Shown: positions 1 through 6,275, numbered from the stretch's first letter. The stretch is 7,719 nucleotides of DNA from Lachnoclostridium sp. (GCA_003445895.1 DMCD01000202.1:1-7719); one strand, 5' to 3'. The notes: generated by a model from the sequence alone, not told the origin. Numbers and translations are program-made.

Positions 1-1
1 C

Positions 2-1189
2 CTTGCGGTTTCGTTGTTTGTGGGCATCTTCGGCATTACCGATTACTTCCGGATGGACCTCCTGGGATTTAAGAGCATGGAGGTGGGGAATCCGGCGGCA
101 GATATTTTTACCTCTACCATGGGCAACGTGAATACCTACACAGGTTTTCTGGCACTGCCGGTGGGCGTGGCGGCAGCACTCTTTGCCGTGGAGACGGTGT
201 GGTGGAGAAAGATGCTCTACTTTGCCGCAACGTTCGTGCTCTATCTGGCACTGTTTACGGGACAGAGTGACAACGCCTATCTGGCGCTGGGTGCACTGTT
301 CTGCGCACTGCCGTTTTTTATGTGGAAGTCGAGAAAAGGACTTGCTCTGTATTTCCTGCTGATTGCTAACTTTGCCACGGCGGTGCTGGTTGCCGGCTTC
401 TGGAAGACCGGATTTTCCGATACGGTCATCTGGTACAGCGGGGTCATCGATGTGCTGATGAAGATACCATATGCCAAGGGGATTACGGCGCTTCTGTGGC
501 TTATCGGAATCGGGCTTCTGGTTCTGGACAGGCAAAAGGGGACTGGTGAGAAGGAGGCTGATGCATTCGGAGATGTGGAACCGGCGGTGGAACAGGATGG
601 TGCAGACAGGACTGCAGAGCGGGAGGAAAGATTCTTCCTGTTACTTCGCCGGGGATGGGGGATTTTCCTCATCGTGTGTTTCCTGGCTGTAGTATTTGTC
701 CTCTTTGATGCCAATGCTGGCGGGCATCCGGAGCGCTATGAGGCGGTTAACAACTATGTGGTCTTCAGCGATGACTGGGGCGTGCAGAGAGGATTTGCCT
801 GGAGAATCGGATGGCAGGAATATAAGGAACTGCCCTTCTTCCGGATGGTTCTGGGCAGCGGCCCGGATACTTATGGGCTTCTGACGGAGAGCTACTGGCA
901 GGAAGGAATTGATAAGTACGGATTCTACTATGAATCGGCTCACAATGAGTATTTCCAGTATTTTGTGACTATCGGGCCTTTTGCCACCCTGGCGTATGTG
1001 GGATTTCTTGTTACGGCGCTCTTAAGGATGGCGAAGTGTTCGGCGAATACGCCCTGGCTGCTGGCGCCCTGCATGGCACTTCTCTGCTATGCAGCCCAGG
1101 CGGTGGTGAATATCAGTATTCCTATCGCGGCGGCGGTGATGTGGGCGATGATGGCTTTGGGACTGGCGGGATGCCGCAGGAGCCAGTGA
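2..1189 (+). CDS. O-antigen ligase/polymerase-like membrane protein, 3' part (5' end outside window)
   Basis: This is an integral membrane protein of the O-antigen ligase/Wzy-like superfamily. In Gram-positives such proteins are thought to polymerise or transfer lipid-linked polysaccharide repeat units on the outer face of the membrane. The frame is open to the left edge and the first possible start (TTG at 14) has no ribosome binding site, so the gene begins upstream. About nine hydrophobic segments are visible. A hydrophilic, charged loop is encoded at about 540-630. A large polar loop at about 715-960 holds the family hallmarks: an R-x-x-x-W-R stretch near 790-810, a G-S-G motif at 854-862 and an A-H-N-E-Y motif near 938-952. 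The last spans end at a TGA at 1187-1189. Substrate and exact role (polymerase or ligase) cannot be told from sequence; an upstream polysaccharide cluster is expected but not seen. Confidence 0.75.
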   Translation, partial: LAVSLFVGIFGITDYFRMDLLGFKSMEVGNPAADIFTSTMGNVNTYTGFLALPVGVAAALFAVETVWWRKMLYFAATFVLYLALFTGQSDNAYLALGALFCALPFFMWKSRKGLALYFLLIANFATAVLVAGFWKTGFSDTVIWYSGVIDVLMKIPYAKGITALLWLIGIGLLVLDRQKGTGEKEADAFGDVEPAVEQDGADRTAEREERFFLLLRRGWGIFLIVCFLAVVFVLFDANAGGHPERYEAVNNYVVFSDDWGVQRGFAWRIGWQEYKELPFFRMVLGSGPDTYGLLTESYWQEGIDKYGFYYESAHNEYFQYFVTIGPFATLAYVGFLVTALLRMAKCSANTPWLLAPCMALLCYAAQAVVNISIPIAAAVMWAMMALGLAGCRRSQ

Positions 1190-1196
1190 TATTCTA

Positions 1197-1372
1197 AAAT
1201 TCAAGACTCGCTCGCGAGTCTTGCGCGCCGTGTGCCGGATGCCGTTAGGCATCATCTACTGCTCGGCACGCATGTGCATCCTCGCGGAGCGTTTATCTCA
1301 GTGGGGGTCTTCTCCTACTGAGATAAAGAATTCCCGGGAAGAGACTTTTGAAAGGGTCTCTTTCAGGGAATT
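1197..1372. repeat. Palindrome-rich intergenic element (candidate dispersed repeat)
   Basis: Almost the whole gap between the convergent polysaccharide and toxin genes consists of inverted repeats. (1) CAAGACTCG/CGAGTCTTG at 1202-1223, a 9-bp stem with a 4-nt loop. (2) GTGCCG at 1232-1237 with CGGCAC at 1264-1269, enclosing GATGCC/GGCATC at 1238-1253 with a GTTA loop. (3) CGCTCGCGAG at 1209-1218 can instead pair with CTCGCGGAGCG at 1281-1291 (one bulge), enclosing structure 2. (4) TTTATCTCAGT at 1292-1302 with ACTGAGATAAA at 1317-1327, a perfect 11-bp stem. (5) AATTCCC at 1329-1335 with GGGAATT at 1366-1372, enclosing AAGAGAC/GTCTCTT at 1339-1362. No stem is followed by a T-run, so a simple terminator is unlikely. 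It resembles multi-hairpin intergenic repeats that I associate with Lachnospiraceae genomes; copy number cannot be judged here. Confidence 0.65.
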
Positions 1373-1378
1373 GCTGTG

Positions 1379-1708
1379 TTATAGATGGTGTTTTTGGATT
1401 CTTTTTTGAGCTATTTCATACACTTCGTCATCTGACCGCATTCCAATGACTACGACAATCACCTCTGATTTTGTTCGAACGAGTGTATATACGATGCGGA
1501 TTCCTTCTTTGCGAAGCTTAACTTTGAGATAACCGGTGAGATTAAGCCCTCGTTTGTGACCGAGAGGTTTTCCAAAACCTCCTTCTTCTGCAGGCAGGGG
1601 ATTGCTGCAGATTTTGTCAATGGCTTTCGTTACGATAAGCTGTTGATTATGGTCAAGGGAGCGATAGTCCTTTTCAGCTTCCGGCAGGTATAATAATTTC
1701 CAATTCAT
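1379..1708 (-). CDS. RelE-family type II toxin (mRNA interferase)
   Basis: The protein has 109 residues, close to the usual 85-110 for the RelE/ParE superfamily. RelE toxins bind the ribosomal A site and cut mRNA; the partner antitoxin blocks this. The N-terminal part (about 7-35) forms the expected helical pair, followed by a central strand region L-T-G-Y-L-K-V-K-L (57-65), G-I-R-I-V-Y (69-74) and G-M-R-S-D-D-E-V-Y (89-97). K62, K64, R71, R91 and Y97 are spaced exactly like the catalytic set of E. coli RelE (K52, K54, R61, R81, Y87, from memory), which argues for an active ribosome-dependent nuclease rather than a ParE gyrase poison. The ATG overlaps the antitoxin stop (ATGA), so translation is probably coupled. 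Base composition is visibly more AT-rich than in flanking genes, which fits horizontal acquisition. Confidence 0.87.
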   Translation of the reverse strand: MNWKLLYLPEAEKDYRSLDHNQQLIVTKAIDKICSNPLPAEEGGFGKPLGHKRGLNLTGYLKVKLRKEGIRIVYTLVRTKSEVIVVVIGMRSDDEVYEIAQKRIQKHHL

Positions 1709-2028
1709 TCAAACTCAACCTCATCGATGCTGTCCAGTTCTTCTTGCGTGATTCCGAGCCGTCGTTTCATTTCATCTCCGGATATCAGTTTTGAAGGGTC
1801 ATAGTGAGACATGCGTTCAATTGCCAGAGTAAGGAGACGATAATCGTTCAGGGATTCCATAAGGGCAACATACTCGTCGGGAGAAATCAGAACAACTTCA
1901 GCTGTATTATTCTTGATAACAACCTTGGGACCGTTAGATTTAACATCTGAGAAGATTTGGCCGGCAAGTCCCCTGTTAAACTGTGAGATGGGTACAGTTT
2001 TTGTAATGGCACTAACAACTGAGGACAT
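1705..2028 (-). CDS. Phd/YefM-family antitoxin
   Basis: This 107-residue protein is the antitoxin of the adjacent RelE-type toxin. The N-terminal half has the Phd/YefM fold pattern: V-P-I-S-Q-F-N-R near 12-19, the V-V-I-K-N-N-T-A-E-V-V-L-I-S strand pair near 36-49 and P-D-E-Y just after, a domain that dimerises and binds operator DNA. The acidic C-terminus (D-S-I-D-E-V-E-F-E) is the expected toxin-neutralising tail. The start chosen is ATG at 2028, which has AAAGGAG nine bases upstream; the in-frame TTG at 2037 lies between that site and the ATG and is rejected. Antitoxin comes first and overlaps the toxin by 4 bp, the standard order. The operon is probably autorepressed, as in the family, but no clear operator palindrome was identified. 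Confidence 0.88.
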   Translation of the reverse strand: MSSVVSAITKTVPISQFNRGLAGQIFSDVKSNGPKVVIKNNTAEVVLISPDEYVALMESLNDYRLLTLAIERMSHYDPSKLISGDEMKRRLGITQEELDSIDEVEFE

Positions 2029-2037
2029 AAAAGTCAA

Positions 2038-2044
2038 CTCCTTT
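2038..2044 (-). promoter_or_regulatory. Ribosome binding site of the antitoxin gene
   Basis: AAAGGAG on the minus strand lies nine bases upstream of the ATG at 2028. It fixes the antitoxin start and excludes the TTG at 2037, which would be only one base away from it. Confidence 0.75.
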
Positions 2045-2073
2045 CAGTATCGTTCATTCATTGTCGCAGATTG

Positions 2074-2102
2074 ATCGTATACCTTCATGGAGGAAAAGTC
2101 AA
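2074..2102 (-). promoter_or_regulatory. Candidate sigma-A promoter of the toxin-antitoxin operon
   Basis: On the minus strand, TTGACT (2102-2097, five of six consensus bases) is separated by 17 bp from TACGAT (2079-2074, four of six). It sits between the fecR stop codon and the antitoxin start and would give a leader of about 40 nt, so the toxin-antitoxin pair need not depend on fecR transcription. Confidence 0.5.
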
Positions 2103-2132
2103 TATATGTGTCTATAAATTTACTGATAAATA

Positions 2133-3683
2133 TTACGGCGAAGCAGTGTCGCTTCCGCCTGTGTCGTCGAACATGGAGTAGTAATCTGCTCCGGGGTCTT
2201 CTGGTGCGGCTGCCGTATCAGAGCCGGAAGTGTCTGAGCCTGCAGTGCCGGAACCTGCCGTATCGGAACCTGTGGTATCGGAACCTGTGGTACCGGAATC
2301 AGCGGTATCGGAGCCGGTAGTGCCGGAACCGGCCGTATCAGTGCCTGTGGTGCCGGATCCTGCTGTATCAGTACCGGCAGAGCCGGTATCTGCGGCAGCT
2401 GCTGTCTGGGCCTGGGTTGCAGCTTCGGTCTGGGATGCAGCCTCGGTGACATCTTCGTCCTCATTCGGATCGAAGTCGACATCGGCGGTGGAATCGCTGT
2501 TTCCGGAAGGACCGGCAGAGAGGGTATTGCCGGAGCTTACGGCGTTGCCGTCTGCAGTGTTTGCTGTGGTGCTGCCGGCTGCAGCTGTTTCTGTGCCTGT
2601 GTTTGCAGTAGCGGTGGCAGCTGTATTGTCTGCTGCAGTGTTCGCAGTATTCTGGGCTGCAGCTGTGGTGTTCTGTGTATTCTGGGAGGTGGCCCGGGTA
2701 TTCCGGGTATTCTCTGCCGCAGCGGTGGTCTGGTTGGGATTTCGTCCCGCCAGGGTTTCGCGGCGGTTGGCCTCGCTGCTTTCTTCTGCGGCGGATGATT
2801 CCTGATTAGCGGCTGTGCTGCTTTCTCCCGGACGTTCCGCGGCAGATTCGCTCTCTGCGGGGGCACTCTCCCGGAGGTTATCGACTTCTTCCGGCGGAGG
2901 TCCTTCTATGATGCTTTCGCCGTTCAGCCAGGGCTGTTCTTCGGGTAGCTCGGAGGCATACCTGCGTAAGAGGTCCGGGTCCCAGCCGGTGGCTTTGCAG
3001 ACTTTCTCCAGTCTCGGCTCTTCTTCGGTGATGGAGAAGATGGGGAAGGGCTGAAGGTCCTTTTCGGCGACAGATTCCAGATGGAATTTTACGCTGTTGG
3101 TGGGACGGTCAAAGAGGTAGACGGTTACCTGGTGGCCGGCGGACACGTCTTCTTCGATGACTTCACCGGTGTCCGGGTTGATGCCGGATACGTGGACCGT
3201 GCCCTCGGTGACGATGAGCACGTCCCGCCCCTGGGCGTCGGCCGTGACGTACCCGGAGGTGCCGCGGATGCCGATGACCATGGTGGAGGTGTGGATCTCG
3301 AAGCTCTCATCGTCTTTCAGCTTCTCGTCGACGGAGAAGAAGAGATCACCCTCGGTGAGATCGATTTCCAGCCATTTGCCCTTTTTCTCCTGATGGAATT
3401 CGGCACAGCTTTCCTCGTTCATGAGCACGGCCTTGGCATCATCCAGGCTCAGACCGGCAAGGCTTTTCGTGTGAGTCCTGAGGACATCGCCGCTGTTAAA
3501 CCGCAGGCGGTCGGTAAGGGACCGGAGTTTTCCGTCATCGCCGGTGAGCTCGATGGTGCCCTCTTGGCGTATGAGGCGGATGGTGGTTGCTTTTAATTTA
3601 TCGGAACAGGATGTGAATATCAGGGAAGCCAGAACCAGGGATGTCAGCAGGATGAAATGTGCGGCATGGCGCTTTATATTCAT
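2133..3683 (-). CDS. FecR-domain lipoprotein with low-complexity repeat tail
   Basis: This 516-residue protein is predicted to be anchored outside the membrane. Residues 1-26 form a lipoprotein signal: charged M-N-I-K-R-H, a hydrophobic core, then lipobox F-T-S-C with Cys26 as lipidation site. Residues about 32-190 match a FecR domain: R-F-N-S-G-D-V-L (61-68), W-L-E-I-D-L-T-E-G-D-L (104-114), then F-E-I-H-T-S-T (128-134), I-R-G-T-S-G (139-144) and V-T-E-G-T-V-H-V (158-165). FecR domains sense or bind extracytoplasmic ligands. Residues from about 290 are low complexity, first Glu/Ser/Ala-rich, then Asn/Thr/Ala-rich, then Gly-Ser-Asp-Thr 5-residue repeats, perhaps a wall-spanning or glycosylated stalk. 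The start is ATG at 3683, six bases after GGGAGGAGG; in-frame upstream codons would destroy the signal peptide. No FecI sigma factor or FecA receptor is nearby, so this is not a classic iron-citrate system. The ligand is unknown. Confidence 0.82.
   Translation of the reverse strand: MNIKRHAAHFILLTSLVLASLIFTSCSDKLKATTIRLIRQEGTIELTGDDGKLRSLTDRLRFNSGDVLRTHTKSLAGLSLDDAKAVLMNEESCAEFHQEKKGKWLEIDLTEGDLFFSVDEKLKDDESFEIHTSTMVIGIRGTSGYVTADAQGRDVLIVTEGTVHVSGINPDTGEVIEEDVSAGHQVTVYLFDRPTNSVKFHLESVAEKDLQPFPIFSITEEEPRLEKVCKATGWDPDLLRRYASELPEEQPWLNGESIIEGPPPEEVDNLRESAPAESESAAERPGESSTAANQESSAAEESSEANRRETLAGRNPNQTTAAAENTRNTRATSQNTQNTTAAAQNTANTAADNTAATATANTGTETAAAGSTTANTADGNAVSSGNTLSAGPSGNSDSTADVDFDPNEDEDVTEAASQTEAATQAQTAAAADTGSAGTDTAGSGTTGTDTAGSGTTGSDTADSGTTGSDTTGSDTAGSGTAGSDTSGSDTAAAPEDPGADYYSMFDDTGGSDTASP
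2215..2394 (-). repeat. Tandem array of twelve 15-bp units in the fecR tail
   Basis: Twelve consecutive degenerate 15-bp units, plus-strand form close to GTATCGGAACCTGTG, run without interruption. Two adjacent units (near 2260-2289) are identical. Read on the coding strand each unit adds five residues, of the type G-S-D-T-T or G-S-G-T-A. The unit is a multiple of three, so unit gain or loss would change tail length without a frameshift. Confidence 0.85.
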
Positions 3684-3689
3684 GAGGCA

Positions 3690-3698
3690 CCTCCTCCC
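3690..3698 (-). promoter_or_regulatory. Ribosome binding site of the FecR lipoprotein gene
   Basis: GGGAGGAGG on the minus strand ends six bases before the ATG at 3683. It sets the start so that the protein begins directly with a lipoprotein signal peptide. Confidence 0.8.
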
Positions 3699-3739
3699 GG
3701 GGCTCAATTGACAGGGTTGGGGGGATATCTTACAGGAAA

Positions 3740-3748
3740 AGTATATCA
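3740..3748 (-). promoter_or_regulatory. Candidate extended -10 promoter of the FecR lipoprotein gene
   Basis: TGATATACT on the minus strand (TG at 3748-3747, TATACT at 3745-3740) fits the extended -10 form TGnTATAAT with five of six bases in the hexamer. No good -35 box lies 16-18 bp upstream. Transcription would start near 3733 and give a leader of about 50 nt. Confidence 0.4.
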
Positions 3749-3831
3749 TGTATGTGTGCAGTACGGGAGAGACAAAAGTAGGAAAAATGGCGTAAATGTA
3801 CCACTTTCCAGCGAAGTAAACCACCTGGCGA

Positions 3832-3860
3832 TTGTTTTGGCCTCAACTTCATGATATGGT
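3832..3860 (+). promoter_or_regulatory. Candidate promoter of the XRE/DHp/receiver gene
   Basis: TTGTTT (3832-3837) is followed after 17 bp by TATGGT (3855-3860), preceded by TG at 3852-3853 as in extended -10 promoters. Both hexamers are imperfect. The leader would be only about 15 nt, and the ribosome binding site GGGAGG (3867-3872) would lie at its very 5' end. The divergent fecR promoter is about 110 bp away, so one regulator bound between could affect both genes. Confidence 0.35.
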
Positions 3861-3881
3861 TTTGGTGGGAGGTGAATACTT

Positions 3882-4787
3882 ATGAGACAATCAACTTTAG
3901 GTTCGTTTATCCGCTTCCTGCGAAAACAGAATCAGATGACACAGGCCCAGCTGGCAGACCGGGTGGGCGTCACGGACAAGGCGGTCTCCAAGTGGGAGAG
4001 AGATGTATCCTATCCGGACATTGCCATTTTCCCGAAACTGGCCGATATTTTCGGCATTACGGTGAATGACCTTCTCAGAGAGTGCACCGATGACGGGCAG
4101 CCGTCCAGACTGCTCCGCGTGTATGAGATGTCCCATGACATCCGCACGCCGCTTCACATTATCCTTGGCTGCGTGGACATGGCGGAGACCTACCACGCGG
4201 ATGAAAATATGCTTCTTCGCTATCTGGAGAGCATCCGTGTCTCCGGGGAGTATCTTCTCCGGGTTCTGGATCGGGTGCTGGAAGCCGGTGGGGAAGATCG
4301 GAAGATGCTTACGGCTGCAGATTTCCCTGCGAATGCTTCGGAACTGGGGGAGTTTCTGAAGAAGGACCTGCCGCTTCGGAGCGGATTGAAACGATTCTAT
4401 GATTTTTCCGGAAAGCGGGTGCTTGTGGCAGAGGACATGGAACTCAATCGCGAGATTGCGGGGGAGATTCTCAAACAGACGAAGGCCAGGGTAGAGTTCG
4501 CGGAGGACGGAGAAGCCTGCCTGAAGATGCTGGAGGAGAAGCCTGCCGGTTATTATGATTTGATACTGATGGATATTCTGATGCCGAAGATGGATGGTCT
4601 GGAGACCACGAGGCGCATAAGAAAGCTCCCGGACAGAACGAAGGCTGCGATTCCGATTATCGCCATGACGGCGAATGTATTCGAAAAGGATCGGAATGAT
4701 GCTTTTGCCGCGGGGATGGATGCCTTTGCGGAGAAGCCCATATCGACGGATAAACTGTTTGAAACGATGAAGAAGTATCTGGGATAG
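3882..4787 (+). CDS. XRE-type HTH fused to a histidine-kinase DHp domain and a receiver domain
   Basis: This 301-residue cytoplasmic regulator has three domains. Residues 6-66 are an XRE/Cro-C1 helix-turn-helix (T-Q-A-Q-L-A-D-R-V-G-V, then K-A-V-S-K-W-E-R). Residues about 78-135 look like a histidine-kinase dimerisation/phosphoacceptor domain with H-box S-H-D-I-R-T-P-L and candidate phospho-His85. Residues 177-301 are a receiver with acidic pair E184/D185, phosphoacceptor D231 in M-D-I-L-M-P-K-M-D-G, T263 and K285 in E-K-P-I. Its receiver resembles those at the C-terminus of hybrid kinases. The ATP-binding catalytic domain (N, G1, G2 boxes) that should sit between DHp and receiver is absent; only about 40 residues link them. 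It cannot autophosphorylate alone, so it may accept phosphate from another kinase or use the DHp only to dimerise. Start ATG follows GGGAGG by nine bases. Targets are unknown; divergent fecR is an obvious candidate. Confidence 0.85.
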   Translation: MRQSTLGSFIRFLRKQNQMTQAQLADRVGVTDKAVSKWERDVSYPDIAIFPKLADIFGITVNDLLRECTDDGQPSRLLRVYEMSHDIRTPLHIILGCVDMAETYHADENMLLRYLESIRVSGEYLLRVLDRVLEAGGEDRKMLTAADFPANASELGEFLKKDLPLRSGLKRFYDFSGKRVLVAEDMELNREIAGEILKQTKARVEFAEDGEACLKMLEEKPAGYYDLILMDILMPKMDGLETTRRIRKLPDRTKAAIPIIAMTANVFEKDRNDAFAAGMDAFAEKPISTDKLFETMKKYLG

Positions 4788-4808
4788 TCCAGTGTATACC
4801 CCTGTTGG

Positions 4809-4866
4809 CCCCGGCACGCTGCGTATCATTTGTGGAGGTGATATGCGGTGTGCCGGGGTGTTTTTG
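4809..4866 (+). terminator. Strong intrinsic terminator after the XRE/DHp/receiver gene
   Basis: CCCCGGCAC (4809-4817) pairs with GTGCCGGGG (4850-4858). The stem continues inward through CTGCGTATCA (4819-4828) with TGATATGCGG (4839-4848), giving 20 pairs with three G-U wobbles and a 10-nt loop (4829-4838). A T-rich tail with TTTTT at 4861-4865 follows. The loop side carries GGAGGTGAT, a near-perfect Shine-Dalgarno sequence. Confidence 0.88.
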
Positions 4867-4872
4867 TTGTGC

Positions 4873-4902
4873 TTGTGGAATGGACAGAGGATACGGTATA
4901 CT
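4873..4902 (+). promoter_or_regulatory. Candidate promoter of the WYL operon
   Basis: TTGTGG (4873-4878), 18 bp spacing, then TATACT (4897-4902, five of six). It lies between the terminator and the first WYL start and leaves a leader of about 28 nt. The -35 match is weak (three of six). Confidence 0.45.
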
Positions 4903-4937
4903 GGATTGTAGGATTTGTTTTGATGTGAGGTATTTCT

Positions 4938-6275
4938 TTGGCATACACGGAGCTTATCAAGAGTTTTTCGCGCATACGGGATTATATGAGGGAGTTTTTT
5001 GTCTTCGGCTTTAAGAGCCGGGATGAATACTCCCTGAAAAGTGCGCGCAGCTATGATAATGAGCGCCGGCGTGTGGAAAGCTGGCTTGGGGAATATATGT
5101 CTTTCGGGCAGACGGAGACCGGAAAGCGGGTTTTTCTGTCCGTGGACAGCCGGGATATGGAGCGGAATCCTCTGTTTCGCGCATTCCGGGCAAAGAGTTT
5201 TACGGACCTGGATATTGTGCTGTATTTTTACATATTGGATATTCTTGGGGATGGAAGCGCTTATTCGGTGCCGGAACTGATGGAGTCGATAGAAGAGCGG
5301 TATCTGCGGAAACTGGAGTCGGATCAGGTATTTGATGTATCCACTCTGCGCAAGAAGATGAAGGAGTTCGAGGAGCTCGGGCTTGTGACGGGAGAGAAGA
5401 GCGGGAATAAGATGCGGTATCGGCGGACGGAGTCTTCTGCCTCTCAGATGCCGGCAGGGGGTGGACTTCGGGAGGCAGTAGAGTTTTTCTCGGAGGAGGC
5501 GCCTCTGGGAGTGATTGGGAGTTATATGACAGATCTGCCGGGGATGTCTGGTTCATCGGATGGGATGGATTCGGATGCGGGTCTTGCAGCGCTTTCTCAC
5601 AAGCATCACTATATCCTGCATGCTCTGGACAGCGAGGTGCTGCTTGCGCTTCTTTCGGCGATGCATGGAAAGTATGGAGTGATACTGACCTATGTCAGCC
5701 GGCGGGGAAAGACATCGGTTCTTCGATTTTGCCCGCTGAAAATATATGTTAGCACCAGACAGGGGAGATGGCATGTCTACGGGTATAACTATGACCGTGA
5801 AAGCTTTGATGTGGTGCGGGTTGACAGCATTAAAAAAGTGGAAACGGGAGAGCCGGAGTCTTCTTATGACGACTATCTCAGGAAGTTTGCCCTCCTGCAG
5901 AAGCATCTGTGGGGCGTATCGGGAAACCGGTTTCGCGGTCAAGTTGATGGTATGGCTGCCGATGGGGGCGTAGGCCGGTCGGATCATGTATACCATGTAG
6001 AAATGGATGTTTCGGTGGGAGACAGGGAAGGTTTTATCGTTGACCGTCTGATGCGGGAGAAGCGATGCGGCAGGGTTTATCAGGTTGAGGAGTCAACCTG
6101 GAGATTCTCTGCGGATGTGACGGATACGCGGGAGATGCTTCCCTGGATTCGTACGTTTACGGGGAGGATTACCCGGCTTGTGAGTTCTTCCGGTGAGCTG
6201 GAAGAGCGGTTTTATGAGGACCTCGGAGAGATGCGGCGAATGTATGAAGGAGGTGCGGAGGATGCTGTTTCATGA
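4938..6275 (+). CDS. WYL-domain transcriptional regulator, first of a pair
   Basis: This 445-residue protein looks like a ligand-responsive DNA-binding regulator of the WYL family. Residues about 85-165 resemble a winged helix, with a recognition-helix-like D-V-S-T-L-R-K-K-M-K-E-F (133-144) and a wing near 155-165. The WYL domain covers about 235-310, and a C-terminal WCX-like extension about 350-430 (Y-H-V-E-M-D-V to T-G-R-I-T-R-L). The triad that names the family reads W278-H-V rather than W-Y-L. The start is TTG at 4938, preceded by GTGAGG with seven bases spacing; the next in-frame ATG would remove conserved-looking N-terminal residues. The gene overlaps the second WYL gene by 14 bp, so the two are co-translated and the products may form a heteromer. 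WYL domains are thought to bind nucleotide or nucleic-acid ligands; the ligand here is unknown. Confidence 0.85.
   Translation: MAYTELIKSFSRIRDYMREFFVFGFKSRDEYSLKSARSYDNERRRVESWLGEYMSFGQTETGKRVFLSVDSRDMERNPLFRAFRAKSFTDLDIVLYFYILDILGDGSAYSVPELMESIEERYLRKLESDQVFDVSTLRKKMKEFEELGLVTGEKSGNKMRYRRTESSASQMPAGGGLREAVEFFSEEAPLGVIGSYMTDLPGMSGSSDGMDSDAGLAALSHKHHYILHALDSEVLLALLSAMHGKYGVILTYVSRRGKTSVLRFCPLKIYVSTRQGRWHVYGYNYDRESFDVVRVDSIKKVETGEPESSYDDYLRKFALLQKHLWGVSGNRFRGQVDGMAADGGVGRSDHVYHVEMDVSVGDREGFIVDRLMREKRCGRVYQVEESTWRFSADVTDTREMLPWIRTFTGRITRLVSSSGELEERFYEDLGEMRRMYEGGAEDAVS
6247..6253 (+). promoter_or_regulatory. Ribosome binding site of the second WYL gene
   Basis: AAGGAGG inside the end of the first WYL gene lies eight bases before the ATG at 6262. 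It selects that ATG over the in-frame ATG at 6244, which precedes the site, and over codons further upstream. Confidence 0.8.

Larger units (their letters stand above)
4788..4905. repeat. Imperfect inverted repeat flanking the terminator
   Basis: TCCAGTGTATACC (4788-4800), directly after the stop codon of the upstream gene, is mirrored by GGTATACTGGA (4895-4905), with two extra bases in the left arm. The terminator hairpin lies between the arms. The right arm contains the TATACT that serves as -10 box of the candidate WYL promoter, so the arms could be an operator pair or the ends of a small mobile palindromic element. Confidence 0.45.

Noticed and set aside
2215..2394. Possible CRISPR array
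   Set aside because: Units are 15 bp, contiguous without spacers, degenerate and in frame within a coding sequence.
2230..2805. 191-codon plus-strand ORF of Val/Pro/Glu/Ser/Ala-rich sequence
   Set aside because: It is the antisense of the repetitive fecR tail; GC-rich repeats leave several frames open. It has no ribosome binding site or recognisable domain.
3081..3596. 171-codon plus-strand ORF
   Set aside because: Antisense of the FecR domain, whose motifs and lipoprotein signal clearly define the coding strand.
3708..3736. Perfect TTGACA on the plus strand (3708-3713) as a promoter for the XRE/DHp/receiver gene
   Set aside because: The sequence 17 bp downstream (TACAGG) is a poor -10 box, and the start codon is about 150 bp away; the element at 3832-3860 fits better.
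3684..3824. 47-codon N-terminal extension of the FecR lipoprotein
   Set aside because: It would bury the lipoprotein signal peptide internally; the strong ribosome binding site lies before the ATG at 3683.
3897..4829. 310-codon minus-strand ORF
   Set aside because: Exact shadow of the XRE/DHp/receiver gene and runs through the terminator; the plus-strand protein has three recognisable domains.
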